From Alisma plantago-aquatica (lineage: Eukaryota > Streptophyta > Magnoliopsida > Alismatales > Alismataceae), in the NCBI GenBank assembly GCA_963693085.1, contig OY856409.1, positions 1,331,954,415-1,332,018,414 of the forward strand: a DNA stretch of 64,000 nucleotides, given 5' to 3'. How positions within the stretch are numbered: position 1 is the stretch's first letter; each line of letters opens with the position of its first letter. A model generated the notes under the pieces. It saw only the letters and a list, made by a program, of their open reading frames with translations, searched no databases and was not told where the DNA came from. A program made the translations under genes and the position numbers. Below are positions 10,228-23,513 of the stretch, one piece after another.

Positions 10228-13200
10228 TGTAACATACCAGATCTAGAACCCTACCCTAGAACTTTGACCTTTTGGTGATTTTCCAAACAAGGTTGAGGTT
10301 AGGATGATCCTAAAAATATAATGCATGAATAATGTAAATAATATGTCACATAATTCAATTGGTGATAATAAGATGATAAATAACTTAATTGGATGCATAA
10401 TGATGTTTATGGGCCTTTAATGGGCCTAATGGCATAATCCATGTAAGAAAGACTCAAATTAAATAATAGACTTCAAATTCGTAATCTACACATTAAAATA
10501 AGTCTACATGTCAATTTTCATTTAATTTGGACAACTTTGAAATAATATGATAAGTTAAGAGAGAGAAATTGCCTAAAAGGTGAATTTAATAAATAAATAT
10601 AATAATTGACTCCAAAAGAGGAAAATAATCTTAGATTCGTAATCTACATAATAAATATAGACTTTGGGTGAATTTTCATCCAATTTGGATAAAGTTTGCT
10701 TAAAAGGTGAAATCAGGAGAGAGAAAGTATGTAGAACCTTCAAAATATTAATTAAATACTCAAACAACTCCAATATGTAAAATTGATGGCAAATTCGTAT
10801 CCAACACATTAAATATAACTTGTGTGTCAAGTTTCCTAAAATTTGGATAATCCTAATACCATTAATGAAGGAGGAAAGAGAAAATAGTATTTGATTTATT
10901 TGCCATATTAAAAGTTATCAAAAGGCAAATCTAATTTTAGATTCGGATTCTACATATCAAATTTGGCCTCTGTGCAAAATTTGGTTTAATTTGGATAATG
11001 TTTGAACCCTTATTTGAAGAAAGAGAAAAAGATACATTTAATGCAAATGTTACTTTATTCATTTGATCGATTTTCCTTGTCACACCTTTTGATTTAGGCG
11101 CGCTTGATCTGGACCGTGGATTTTAGATCCAACGGTTCCACAGTTGTCTCCTAGCTCCGATCGGAGTGGGAGTACATGTTTCTTCTGTGGATTTTTCGGA
11201 CGAGGATATCTCCCTCGATTATTAATTTTTTTCGACGATTTCTTAGCCTATAGACTCCAAATTGGATTCTGCAACTTTTGATCCCAGATACATGGGTATT
11301 TATACCCCGTGTTACCTAAACTGTTGGCGCCACCTCCTCGCTCTGTTCACGACTCTATTTTCTGCTTCGTGCCGTCTGCTAGCCACCTCAAGCGATCAAA
11401 CTGCTTGGGACATGTTCCCTTACCTCCGTTGGGGTCCTAGGAGGTAGTCGGTCTCCTTGGTTTGGGGACATCCGATCCCGACCTTCCTTTCCCTTCTCCG
11501 TCGGTCATGCCGGAGAGCCTGTGTTGGGGGCGAGACTTTCGACCATCACAACCTCCTGGAGATGGGCTGAAATTGTTCCACGAGTCATCGCGAAGGTAGA
11601 CCCCATCTCAATTTCTCAGTTTGTTCCGCAATGTACCTTTTCCCCGTTTTGGATAGCATGAACATGTGCTCGCATATCTCTGTTTTTCTCCATGACCTTC
11701 ATCGTTGTCTGGCTCCTCGAGTTCGCCGTGGTTCATCGAACGTCTGGATATATTTTTCTTTGTGGTTCATCCTTAGTTTCTCGTTTGAAGATCTCGTCTT
11801 CTAAGCTTGCGGAAGCTTGTTCTTACAGTCATGGCGAGGAGCAGCAGGTGGGAAAGGAATCCCCTGCCTGGTTTCCCTATTTTACCCTCCTACCTTTCTG
11901 TTTCCTTTTGTTTTTCTGTGGAGGGCAAAATCGTCTTTTCGCCCAATCATGTGTTGCTTTGAACGAGCCAAGCTAGTTGTTGACTCAGTGACATGGCCAC
12001 ATGTTATTGGGCCATGTCAGCGGGTCCAAGCCTCTCTCGCAATTTATCTTTTACTTATTTGGAATTTCCTGATTTTTTGATTGGTCGACTTTCTAAAATG
12101 CATAACTAATTGTCTGTGTGTCCAAAAATTACAAATAAATACTCATTGGATTCATAAAAATAAGGCCTATCTAATGGAATAAGTTTTGATGGCTAAAACT
12201 GATGTTTGATCATAGGTGTTTTAATGGATCTAATTAATAATGAATTAACTTGTAAAAATCATAACTAAATATATGTAAGTCAGAAAAATATAATAAAATA
12301 TGTTTTGAACTTAGGAAAGTATAATAAAAAATATGGAATCGTTTTGGAAACCTAATTCATATATTAATACAAAGGTGATTTTTAGGATTTTGTATATTAA
12401 TGGAAACCTAACCCTAATTTCACATATATGCTAAATAGGTGTTTTGGAAGCCTAGGCTTGGACCTAGAAGTAGCTTTGGATCTGTTTGACTATGTTGATG
12501 AGGTATGATTGCATCCCACATTATTTATATATTGAGCAATAAATATATTTCCTCTCTTATGTATGTTTGCATCCCATATTATTCATGTTGAGCAATTCTT
12601 CTCTCTTATGTATGTTGCATCTCCGATTATTCATGTTGAGCAATTCTTCTCTCTTATGTATGTTTGCATCCTCAATTATTCTTTTGAGCAATAGCCTATC
12701 TTTATCATTCTTTTGGTCCTATGGACATTAGCCTACGCATTGTCTTGTTCTTTTGAAATCATGCTTCATGTGAAGTATCTTATTTATTATTGATCTTATG
12801 ATCATGGATATTCTCTTGGAATCTTATCTTGTTGCCTTGGTGTAAGTTGGACTTTTGATATTATATGCCCACTGTGATGTGGATTTTTACTTGTTGATAT
12901 ATGCCCACTTTGAAGTGGATTGTTATATGTTGTGTTGACCATTGTGTGATGGCAACAATTGTATAATTCTGACTGTACTTTTCTACTTGCCTCTATATTT
13001 ACATGTAATGTGAATCAGTAGCACTAGAATAATGTAAATTACTTTGGTTTTGGGTGTGTGCCCTTTTTGTTTATGGGATGGTGGTGGTGGTGCCCCAAGG
13101 ATGTGAAGCCTTGGCTCAACTTTTATATATTTGGGAGTTTGACGGTGAGTCATTCTCTATCAGGTTTTCAAGGATGTGAAGCCTTGGCCGCCTTAGTGTT

Positions 13201-13815
13201 TATATTTTTCTAGGACTATGTTTATCTCACATGCATGCAGGTTTGATGATTGATTGTGGGGTGTGTGCCCTACTACCTATTTATTGCTTTTGTTGCACAA
13301 ATTTTATTGTTTATGGCAAGTATCCCTGTTGTTATGATCTTTTCTCTTGATACCCGTTTGGGTGATACTTATCTCTTGCATGGGAAGCCTTTTATTTTGA
13401 TGTCCCTATTTCCTTATATTGCTCAAGTTGCTTTTTAGTATGCACATACCAGCCTTTGCTGATGTCTCCTTTTGTTTCTCTTTTGATGGGGTATGCTTCC
13501 AACCCTAGGTGGAAGACTTGGATGCATGGCATGTGGACCTGGACTTAGTTTGTGATGATGAAGCTTGGAGACAATCTTGAGGTGGTTTAGATTTCCTCTA
13601 CATGGATCCTTCTGATGTAAGTTTAAGTTTGTAACCCTTTGTTTTATAATTGAATAGTCAAATATTTGTTTCCGCTACTATACATTGGTCTTTTGATTAC
13701 CATTATATAAAGATTTGAAAATTTTACACCCACTGCATCATGCCTTCTGAGTATGTTTGGACTGGAGGTTTTATTGTTCAAATTTTTAGTAGAGAAGTGG
13801 TTTCACTTCTTTACA
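10228..13815 (+). repeat. Inner element 5' LTR
   Basis: A 3,588 bp LTR in plus orientation. A TATA-like GGTATTTATACC near 11294-11305 lies in a locally GC-richer part (about 11090-12030). It includes short degenerate repeats of CTCTCTTATGTATGTT at about 12550-12665. Open frames such as 11692-11976 and 11817-12080 have no recognisable product and are partly shared with the 3' LTR. Confidence 0.92.
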
Positions 13816-14494
13816 ACATGGTATCAAAGCCCATGGTAGTCGGAATCGACTATTTCAATTTTGTCTCCCTTTAGAACCTTTGACTTTAGTTAGTTACCTT
13901 TAAGTGAGATGTTGACCCTAGATTTGATCAAATGATGATCTTTTATGCAATAAGGTTTGGTTTGAGGACAAGAGTAGGTTATAAGGAAGTATCATATGGA
14001 AATATTGTGACTTGGTTTCGCATTGAGTTTTGGCCAACTATTTGTTTTCACCTCGCAATGTTTCTTATCTCCAAAAATTATTTTCATTATACTACTATAC
14101 GTACAAAAATTTTCTCATATTTATCGATGTTTTCTTGAGCTAAGTCACAATTAAGAGAACTCTAGTTTGAGTAGAATCTAACCCTAGTTTGTAACTAGGA
14201 TTGATATAATGGTGTAGTTGACCTACCCTATGACTTTTTGGATGATCATGTAGGGTTGATAGGTTAGAGACACAAGGACCTAAAATCTCAACCCTAGATG
14301 GTGACTTGATAGTTGGATACATGAGAAACATAAAATCTCTAAAATCTTTCACAACTAAGTGATGTGGGTAGCTCTAAAAAGTTGTTTAGTTTGACTAGTT
14401 AGGTTGAACCTCTTTAAGGGGTGGAGAATAGTAAGTTGTTGATGTTTTGATCTTTAGATTTCGAGGACGAAATCCTTTTTAAGGGGTGGAGTGT
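13816..14494 (+). other. Inner element interior (PBS to PPT), non-coding
   Basis: A PBS-like TGGTATCAAAGCCCATGG lies at 13819-13836, three bases after the LTR, matching initiator-Met tRNA with changes. The 3' end has TTTCGAGGACGAAATCC (14459-14475) and the polypurine tract AAGGGGTGGAGTGT (14481-14494). A second copy of TTTAAGGGGTGGAG lies at about 14414-14427. No open frame of interest lies between them. Confidence 0.85.
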
Positions 14495-17400
14495 TGTAAC
14501 ATACCAGATCTAGAACCCTACCCTAGAACTTTGACCTTTTGGTGATTTTCCAAACAAGGTTGAGGTTAGGATGATCCTAATAATCTAATGCATGAATAAT
14601 GCAAATAATATGTCACATAATTCAATTGGTGATAATAAGATGATAAATAACTTAATTGGATGCATAATGATGTTTATGGGCCTTTAATGGGCCTAATGGC
14701 ATAATCCATGTAAGAAAGACTCAAATTAAATAATAGACTTCAAATTCGTAATCTACACATTAAAATAAGTCTACATGTCAATTTTCATTTAATTTGGACA
14801 ATCTTGAAATAATATGATAAGTTAAGAGAGAGAAATTTCCTAAAAGGTGAATTTAATAAATGAATATAATAATTGACTCCAAAAGAGGAAAATAATCTTA
14901 TATTCGTAATATACATAATAAATATAGCCTTTGGGTGAATTTTCATCCAATTTGGAGAAAGTTTGCTTAAAAGGTGAAATCAGGAGAGAGAAAGTATGTA
15001 GAACCTTCAAAATATTAATTAAATACTCAAACAGCTCCAATATGTAAAATTGATGGCAAATTCGTATCCAACACATTAAATATAACTTGTGTGTCAAGTT
15101 TCCTAAAATTTGGATAATCCTAATACCATTAATGAAGGAGGAAAGAGAAAATAGTATTTGATTTATTTGCCATATTAAAAGTTATCAAAAGGCAAATCTA
15201 ATTTTAGATTCAGATTCTACATATCAAATTTGGCCTCTGTGCAAAATTTGGTTTAATTTGGATAATGTTTGAACCCTTATTTGAAGAAAGAGAAAAAGAT
15301 ACATTTAATGCAAATGTTACTTTATTCATTTGATCGATTTTCCTTGTCACACCTTTTGATTTAGGCGCGCTTGATCTGGACCGTGGATTTTAGATCCAAC
15401 GGTTCCACGGTTGTCTCCTAGCTCCGATCGGAGTGGGAGTACATGTTTCTTCTGTGGATTTTTCGGACGAGGATATCTCCCTCGATTATTAATCTTTTTC
15501 GACGATTTCTTCGCCTATAGACTCCAAATTGGATTCCGCAACTTTTGATCCCAGATACATGGGTATTTATACCCCGTGTTACCTAAACTGTTGGCGCCGC
15601 CTCCTCGCTCTGTTCACGACTCTGTTTCCTGCTTCGTGCCATCTGCTAGCCACCTCAAGCGATCGGACTGCTTAGGACATGTTCCCTGACCTCCGTTGGG
15701 GTCCTAGGAGGTAGTCGGTCTCCTTGGTTTGGGGACATCCGATCCCGACCTTCCTTTCCCTTCTCCATCTGCCACGCCGGAGAGCCTGTGTTGGGGGCGA
15801 GACTTTCGACCATCGCAACCTCCTGGAGATGGGCTGAAATTGTTCCACGAGTCATCGCGAAGGTAGACCCCATCTCAATTTCTCAGTTTGTTCCGCAATG
15901 TACCTTTTCCCCTTTTTGGATAGCATGAACCTGTGCTCGCATATCTCTATTTTTCTCCACGACCTTCATCGTTGTTTGGCTCCTCGAGTTCGCCGTGGTT
16001 CATCGAACGTCTGGATATATTTTTCTTTGTGGTTCATCCTTAGTTTCTTGTTTGAAGATCTCATCTTCTAAGCGTGCGGAAGCTTGTTCTTACAGTCATG
16101 GCGAGGAGTAGCAGGTGGGAAAGGAATCCCCTGCCTGGTTTCCCTATTTTACCCTCCTACCTTTCTGTTTCCTTTTGTTAATCTGTGGAGGGAAAAATTG
16201 TCTTTTCACCCAATCATGTGTTGCTTTGAACGAGCTGAGCTAGTTGTTGACTCAGTGACATGGCCGCGTGTTATTGGGCCATGTCAGCTGGTCCAGGCCT
16301 CTCTCGCAATTTATCTTTTACTTATTTGGAATTTCCTGATTTTGTGATTGGTCGACTTTCTAAAATGCATAACTAATTGTCTGTGTGTCCAAAAATTACA
16401 AATAAATACTTGTTGGATTCATTAAAATAAGGCCTATCTTATGGAATAAGTTTTGATGGCTAAAACTAATGTTTGATCATAGGTGTTTTAATGGATCTAA
16501 TTAATAATGAATTAACTTGTAAGAATCATAACTAAATATATGTAAGTCATAAAAATATAATAAAATATGTTTTGAACTAAGGAAAGTATAATAAAAAATA
16601 TGGAATCGTTTTGGAAACCTAATTCATATAGTAATAAAAAGGTGATTTTTAGGGTTTTGTATATTAATGGAAACCTAACCCTAATTTCACATATATGCTA
16701 AATAGGTGTTTTGGAAGCCTAGGCTTGGACCTAGAAGTAGCTTTGGATCTGTTTGACTCTGTTGATGAGGTATGATTGCATCCCACATTATTTCTATATT
16801 GAGAAATAAATATATTTCCTCTCTTATGTATGTTTGCATCCCATATTATTCATGTTGAGCAATTCTTCTCTCTTATGTATGTTGCATCTCCAATTATTCA
16901 TGTTGAGCAATTCTTCTCTCTTATGTATGTTTGCATCCTCGATTATTCTTTTGAGCAATAGCCTATCTTTATCATTCTTTTGGTCCTATGGACATTAGCC
17001 TACGCATTGTCTTGTTCTTTTGAAATCATGCTTCATGTGAAGTATCTTATTTATTATTGATCTTATGATCATGGATATTCTCTTGGAATCTTATCTTGTT
17101 GCCTTGGTGTAAGTTAGACTTTTGATATTATATGCCCACTGTGATGTGGATTTTTACTTGTTGATATATGCCCACTTTGAAGTGGATTGTTATATGTTGT
17201 GTTGACCATTGTGTGATGGCAACAATTGTATAATTCTGACTGTACTTTTCTACTTGCCTCTATATTTACATGCAATGTGAATCAGTAGCACTAGAATAAT
17301 GTAAATTACTTTGGTTTTGGGTGTGTGCCCTTTTTGTTTATGGGATGGTGGTGGTGGTGCCCCATACCCGAGTTTCAAGGATGTGAAGCCTTGGCTCAAC

Positions 17401-18097
17401 TTTTATATATTTGGGAGTTTGACGGTGAGTCATTCTCTATCAGATTTTCAAGGATGTGAAGCCTTGGCCGCCTTAGTGTTTATATTTTTCTAGGACTATG
17501 TTTATCTCACATGCATGCATGTTTGATGATTGGTTGTGGGGTGTGTGCCCTACTACCTATTTATGTGCTTTTGTTGCACAAATTTTATTGTTTATGGCAA
17601 GTATCCCTGTTGTTATGATCTTTTCTCTTGATACCCATTTGGGTGATACTTATCTCTTGCATGGGAAGCCTTTTATTTTGATGTCCCTATTTCCTTATAT
17701 TGCTCAAGTTGCTTTTTAGTATGCACATACCAGCCTTTGCTGATGTCTCCTTTTGTTTCTCTTTTGCTGGGGTATGCTTCCAACCCTAGGTGGAAGACTT
17801 GGATGCATGGCATGTGGACCTGGACTTAGTTTGTGATGATGAAGCTTGGATACAATCTTGAGGTGGTTTAGATTTCCTCTACATGGATCCTTCTGATGTA
17901 AGTTTAAGTTTGTAACCCTTTGTTTTATAATTGAATAGTCAAATATTTTTTTTCCGCTGCTATACATTGGTCTTTTGATTACCATTATATAAAGATTTGA
18001 AAATTTTACACCCACTCCATCATGCCTTCTGAGTATGTTTGGACTGGAGGTTTTATTGTTCAAAATTGTAGTAGAGAAGTGGTTTCACTTCTTTACA
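14495..18097 (+). repeat. Inner element 3' LTR
   Basis: A 3,603 bp copy of 10228-13815, nearly identical by eye. It differs by a few substitutions and by a short extra block (CATACCCGAGTTT near 17364) absent from the 5' LTR. Confidence 0.92.
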
Positions 18098-18880
18098 TCA
18101 TCCCAGTGAAGTGGTGACCTACACGGTCTCCCATAAAGAGCTTCATATGGAGGCATCCCAATACTGGCTTGATAACTATTGTTGTAAGAAAAATCAGGTA
18201 ATGGTAAGTACTACTCCCATGATCCACCCCAATCGAGCACACAAGCTCTCAGAAGATCCTCTAGGGTCTGGATTGTCCTTTCTGACTGACCATCTGTCTG
18301 GGGGTGATAAGCAGTACTGAACTTCAACCTTGTACCAAGTTCCTCTTGAACTTGCTTCCACAACTTGGAAGTAAACTTTGGGTCTCTATCAGAGATGATG
18401 GAACCGGGTACGCCATGTAAACGCACTATCTCTCTGATATACAACTCAACTAAATCTGACACTTTGGTAGTGGTCTTCAGGGCAAGGAAGTGTGCTGACT
18501 TGGTAAGGCGATCTACCACAACTAACCCATATATCATCATGACCTTTCTTAATCCGAGGTAGTCCTACCACAAAATCCATGGTGATCTGCTCCCATTTCC
18601 ATTTTGGAATCTCTATAGACTGTAAAAGTCCACCGGGTCATTGGTGTTCAGCCTTCACCATTTGGCACGTAAGACAGCTGGCCACATATGTCGTAATATC
18701 TCTCTTCATTCCTGGCCACCAGAAAAATCTCTGCATGTCCTTAAACATCTTAGTTGTTCCCAGGTGCACCGTGTACCTAGAACCATGAGCCTCTTGTAGG
18801 ATACGTTCCTACAATGGTGAGTCATTAGGAACGCATATGCGATTCTCGAATCTGATCCCTCAGTCTATTCCCAATGAAAG
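18098..18880 (-). pseudogene. Gypsy-1 integrase, zinc-binding and catalytic core
   Basis: Minus-strand integrase upstream of the inner insertion. The zinc-binding part (HLGTTKMFKD ... CLTCQMVKAEH) lies around 18640-18790. The catalytic core follows: a [10 protein letters not shown] block with the first Asp near 18565, then an open frame 18540-18211 containing [24 protein letters not shown] with the second Asp, and [17 protein letters not shown] with the Glu. The frame then runs to the insertion at 18098 through a PPYEALYGRPCRSPLHW block. A frameshift lies close to 18540. The enzyme would join element DNA to host DNA; this copy is broken by the frameshift, by stops and by the 7.87 kb insertion. 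Confidence 0.88.
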
Positions 18881-19617
18881 ACGGGTCTGAGGCTTCTTCA
18901 TCAAGCCCTTCATCTTATCAAGTTCTCCATTGGCCAACTGTTCTGCTACAATCTCACCCAACAATTCTGACTATATCTAGATGTTGGCCAATCGAACTCG
19001 ATCATCAAATGGTTGAGGAGACCATTCTACCAACTCTTCTAAACTCTTCCACTGACTGGACAAAACAACTGCACACCTGAGCTATTTTCGACTCAAAGCA
19101 TATGCTATGACATTCACCTTCCCTAGATGATAAGCAATGGTGAAGTCATAATCCTTCATGTACTCCATCCATCATCACTGTCGTAGGTTCAGGTCTCTTT
19201 GTGTCAGGAGGTATTTCAGGCTCTTATGGTCAGTGAGATCTCAAAAGTAGCACCATACAGGTAATGCCACCAAATCTTCAATGCATGAATGATAGCAGCC
19301 AACTCTAATTCATGCGTCAGGTAATTAACCTCATTGGGCTTGAGCTGTTGAGAGGCATATGCAACCACATGCCGATTCTATTATAACACACAACCAAGTC
19401 CCATCTTTGATGCATCGGTGAAAACCACGAAACCCTCATTGCCTGATGGTAGAGTCAAAACTGGTGTAGTGGTCAGCTTCTCTTTCAGCTCTTGGAAACG
19501 AGCCTTACACACATCGGACCACACAAACTTCACATCCTTCTGAGTCAACATAGTCAAAGGCAAGGCGGTCTTTGAGAAATCCTTGATGAAGTGCCAATAG
19601 TATCCTGCTAACCCCAA
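18881..19617 (-). pseudogene. Gypsy-1 RNase H region
   Basis: An open stretch 19617-19381 carries GLAGYYWHFIKDFSK (RT thumb/connection) and FTDASKMGLGCVL, with the Asp of the RNase H start. It ends in two consecutive stops. Below it, broken frames still read [21 protein letters not shown] (Glu block), DYDFTIAYHLGKVNVIAYALSRK and the tether before integrase. RNase H removes the RNA strand from the RNA-DNA hybrid during replication. Several stops and at least one frame change make it non-functional. Confidence 0.82.
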
Positions 19618-19653
19618 GAAGCTTCGTATCTCAGAGGGGTTCTTCGGTGCAGG

Positions 19654-20163
19654 CTAGTCTCGTACTTCCAACACTTTAGTTGGATCTACGATGATCGTTC
19701 CTCCTAAGATGATGTGTCTGAGGAACATGACCCGGTCTATCCAAAACTCACATTTGGAGAATTTCCTATAGAACTTATGCTTTCTCAAGATATTAAGGAC
19801 TTTACTTAGGTGGTCTCGGTGTTGATATAAGTCATATGAATAAACTAGTATGTCATCTATGAACACTATGACAAATGAGTCAAGGAAGGGTTGAAACACA
19901 CTATTCATAAGGTTCATGAAAACACTGGGTGCATTGGACAACCCAAAAGGCATAACCACAAACTCATAATGGTCATAACGTGTTCTAAAAGCTATTTTCG
20001 GGATGTCCTTTTTCTTGACTCTCAACTGGCGGTATCCTGATCTCAAGTCAATCTTGGAAAAGACTCGAGCTGACTTCAACTGGTTAAACAAGTCATCTAT
20101 CCTGGGTAAAGGATACTTGTTCTTAATGGTAGCCTGGTTGATCATCCGGTAGTCTATGCACAT
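19654..20163 (-). pseudogene. Gypsy-1 reverse transcriptase core
   Basis: 170 codons open. [54 protein letters not shown] and the catalytic [10 protein letters not shown] are present in the usual Ty3-Gypsy order. An in-frame TGA at 20164-20166 separates this from the finger region above and reads as CGA to TGA (Arg in relatives). A TAG at 19654-19656 replaces the usual Trp (TGG). Otherwise the domain is well kept. Confidence 0.9.
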
Positions 20164-20925
20164 TCATAGCAAACCATCTTTTTTCTTTACAAAAAGAACC
20201 GGTGCTCCCCATGGTGATGTGCTAGGGCGGATAAAACCCTTGTCTAACAATTCCTGCAATTGTTTCTTCAACTCGAGCAACTCCGTAGGGGCCATTCTAT
20301 AAGGTGTTCGTGAAATAGGGCTTGTCCCAGGAGCTAGCTCTATGGAAAAATCTACCTCCCTTTCGGGAGGAATCCCGGGTAGATCATCTGGAAAAATATC
20401 TGCATAACTCCTAACTACCTCTATTTCCTCTAATGGTTGCACCCTGGGTTCTGGCTCGGTGACTACTGCCACAAAAGCTCGACACCCTTTACTCATCATC
20501 CACTCTGCTTTCAAGGATGACACATATAGGCTGGTAGTGGCATCCTTCCTACCTCTAATGATAAAAGGTGGGTGACCTGGTTTCTTAATGATCACTTTCT
20601 TCTCCCTACAGTCAATATTGGCCCTATAAGTATAAAGCCAGTCCAGACCAATGATCACATCAAAGCCATTCATATCAAGAAGGATAAAGTCTATAGGAAA
20701 CTCATGATTTTGATATTTCACTGGTATCACTGGAGTTTTCAAAAGAGATGTAAAGATCCAACCACTCGGGGTTGTAACATCTAAGACATATCCTAAATCC
20801 TTGATATCCAAACAAAGCATAGTTGCGAGATTTCTTAAAATGAAAGTATTAGTAGATCCTGAGTCAAACAAAGCTTTTACATTGTGTCCCATGACTTCAA
20901 GCATGCCTACATTATTTTTCACCAT
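20164..20925 (-). pseudogene. Gypsy-1 protease and start of reverse transcriptase
   Basis: 253 codons open. LFDSGSTNTFI near residues 16-27 is the aspartic protease active site (D-S-G). GFDVIIGLDWL follows at about residues 87-97. The linker PGIPPEREVDFSIELAPGT and SPWGAPVLFVKKKDG mark the start of the RT domain. The frame differs from that of Gag, so either a programmed shift or a later frameshift lies between 21108 and 20925. The frame is closed by the TGA at 20164. Confidence 0.9.
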
Positions 20926-20989
20926 ACATTAGGCCATTACATGCTTATCTTAAAACATAAAAGAACACTCTAAGGTTTATTACCCTCGA

Positions 20990-22307
20990 TCAACTGATTA
21001 GCATTTGCTTGAGCCTCCTCGTTGTCAATGGCAAACACCTGAGCTTGTCTTCTCTCTCCAGCAGGTGGGGCTGCTACTGGTCCCAGTCCCCTTAGATCTG
21101 GCAGAGGGCAAACAGATTGTAGGTGTCCTTCCTGATGGCACTGAAAGCATGTCTTCTTCTTGTAGAGGCACTCACCGGCGTGCCCCTTTCTGCAAATGCG
21201 ACATTGCGGTCGGTTGTTCTCTTGACAGGGTTTCCCTTTTCCTCCCTATCTTCCTTTAGCATGATGACATCCTGGAACTTTTTTGTGATTGTTCTTATGA
21301 CCTTGAGTTCCTTCAGTGAAACCCAAATACCCCTTGAGTGGAAATTGGGCAGCCATCACAGTCCTCTCCATGTCTAAAATAGTGTTTTAAGCTTCGACGA
21401 AGGTTTTGGGTTTACTTGCCATCACACGAGGCTTGATGGTAGGGTGAAGACACTCTATGAAATGATCCACCCTTCTTTCCTCATCCATCATATGCCCGAA
21501 ACGCTCCAGGATTCAAAACTTGTGCCCAAAGTCTACCACGGATGAGTTTCTTTGAGTCATGTTGGTGAACTCCCTTTCCTTTTCCTTCTTAGCCGAAACA
21601 AGGATGAATCTGGCGGTGAAGATAATTTTGAAGTCAGCTCATGCCATTGGTTCCTCATTTAGATCTCGGCCTATGATGTGAGTCTCCCACCATATCTTGG
21701 CTACTCCTTCCAGGAGGTGAGCAGCAAAGAGGACCTTCTTGCCCAGCTATACCTCAAGCATGCAGAATCCATTCTCGACTATAAGCAGACAAGCTTCCAC
21801 CTTATCGACCACTTCTGACTTATCTTCTCCCTAGAACTTCTCGATGTTCAGCTTGAAAAAGTCCAAGATGGTGGCTCCCAGTCGAGGATGAATAGGAAGC
21901 GACTCACCATTTTCTCCTCTAGCTAAGTCTCAGAGGGCCAAAGTGCTAATGGCCTCTGTCAGCTTCTTTTGTTGTTCCATTCACAAAGAATCAGGGGTGT
22001 GGATTATCATGGTTGGTTTGGGACCACCAACTTGGTCATCCTCCATCTGGGCCACCTCCTCATACTCATGTTGCTCCTCGTACCCTTGGTTTTCTTCTTG
22101 ATTAAGGTTACTGAAGGGTATCAGGTCAGGATTAGGGACCTCATGAGTGGTTTCTTCAGGTCTCTTCCTCCTCTTTGAGGAATCTCCACCGTAGTTCCTC
22201 TTCCTCTTCTCAGAAGACACCTTTCCCTTGCATGAAGGTCCACCACCATTGGTGGCATTCGGGACCACCACTGTCTTCACGCGAGCCATCTGCATAAGCA
22301 TACACAT
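20990..22307 (-). pseudogene. Gypsy-1 Gag
   Basis: The N-terminal part (22307-21981) is basic and then acidic, and ends in a TGA readable as a former CGA. Below it one frame continues with several stops through the capsid-like region: FILVSAKKEKEREFTNM near 21580-21600 and FGHMMDEERRVDHFIECL near 21440-21490. It ends in a zinc knuckle, CFQCHQEGHLQSVC, at 21149-21108 (Cys-X2-Cys-X4-His-X4-Cys). Gag forms the particle that packages element RNA. The start at 22307 is the furthest upstream Met in frame and is not certain. Confidence 0.8.
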
Positions 22308-22732
22308 AGACCCTTTAGTCTATACCTTTAAACTAATTATACTTACGTCGATGACGTCTTATTACATATCTTTTATTAATTTGATGGAGGATTCCTTAAT
22401 CCTTAACTTACTTACCCATACCACATGAGGGTGAGGAAGAGAGAGAAAAACCCTAACTCTTAAAATCCTTAATAGAATGTGTGATGAGAAGGGATGAATA
22501 AGATGAGAGATCCCTAAAGGTATCTTATTTCAAATTATACCCTAAAACTTTGGCCAGACAGTCACACGGATCCGGGAGTCCTCGTATTCTGACTAGCGGT
22601 GCGGAGGAAAATTTTTCCAGTCCCCCCGTCGTGATCCTTTACTAAACACCTCTGTCTTTCAGATAATCCTCTAATAACTCCCTTGGGTTCTATAGAGTTT
22701 GAAAAATTTAATAATTATTAATGGTTAAGTGA

Positions 22733-22755
22733 GGAACCTTGGCTTTGATACCAAA
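22733..22755 (-). other. Gypsy-1 primer-binding site
   Basis: On the minus strand, directly after the 5' LTR end (22756), TTTGGTATCAAAGCCAAGG matches the 3' end of initiator-Met tRNA with one change in the core. The inner element has the same variant (TGGTATCAAAGC). Confidence 0.85.
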
Positions 22756-23474
22756 TGTAACGACCCCCCCTTCTAGTAACCCCTAATTAAGGGAGACCAA
22801 GAGGTCAGAGCCGTTATCCCAATTTTCTGGATCAAAGGTTCAACAAATAAACATTAATAATTATCAAATTTTACTAGACTATACTGAAAAGTTGTAATAA
22901 ATTAAATTTTGCATACCTTTGAAATGTTTGGATTTCTGACTTCTATCCACTTATGAAGTCTAGTCTAACTAATCCTCCTTGCACTTTATTTCATGTATTC
23001 ACAATGTGACAATTTACTGTTTGTCCTTTTGGGTTTGTACCTAAAACGCCGACAAACAAAACATCGGTCAACATAAAGCTGGTATGTGGGGGAAACAATA
23101 ATCGTGCAATTAATAACAACATATTGCAGTCAATTACAATTTAACAAACAACTTTACGTTTTAAATATAACTATATGATCCATACATACCCTATCCTCTG
23201 TGCTGTCCCTACAGTGGAACTGGATGCTACCTTCCTTATGGTAGATCCCCATAAAACCCCTAATGATCCTACCTAATCGGTGAATCAGTTTCTAGGGCTG
23301 AGTCACATGGCACTACCCATAGGTAGCCCACTCCTTAACTCATGGCGTGCTATAGAGTCTCATGGAACTACACGTGGGTAGCACAATTTCTAACTCATGA
23401 TAGCCTAGACCTTACTCTAGGTTACCCTTTTTAGCATTTGCAAAGCCACAGAGGAGGATCTGTACCTAAGCCAG

Positions 23475-23513
<39 letters not shown>

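Larger units (their letters stand above)
10228..18097 (+). mobile_element. Inner non-autonomous LTR element (long LTRs, tiny interior)
   Basis: A 7,870 bp element nested in the integrase of Gypsy-1. LTRs are at 10228-13815 (3,588 bp) and 14495-18097 (3,603 bp), both starting TGTAACATACCAG and ending CACTTCTTTACA. The TSD TCATC is perfect (10223-10227 and 18098-18102). The interior is only 679 bp, with a PBS and a PPT but no coding region. In the first ~165 bases the LTRs differ at about 3 positions, so it is younger than Gypsy-1. It depends on proteins made elsewhere. Its 3' signature TTTCGAGGACGAAATCC is the Tekay/Del type, so a Tekay relative is the likely helper; that is inference. Confidence 0.92.

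Noticed and set aside
11692..12080. Hydrophobic frames in the inner-element LTR
   Set aside because: Two overlapping plus frames with signal-like hydrophobic runs, but within an LTR, different in length between copies and without recognisable motifs.
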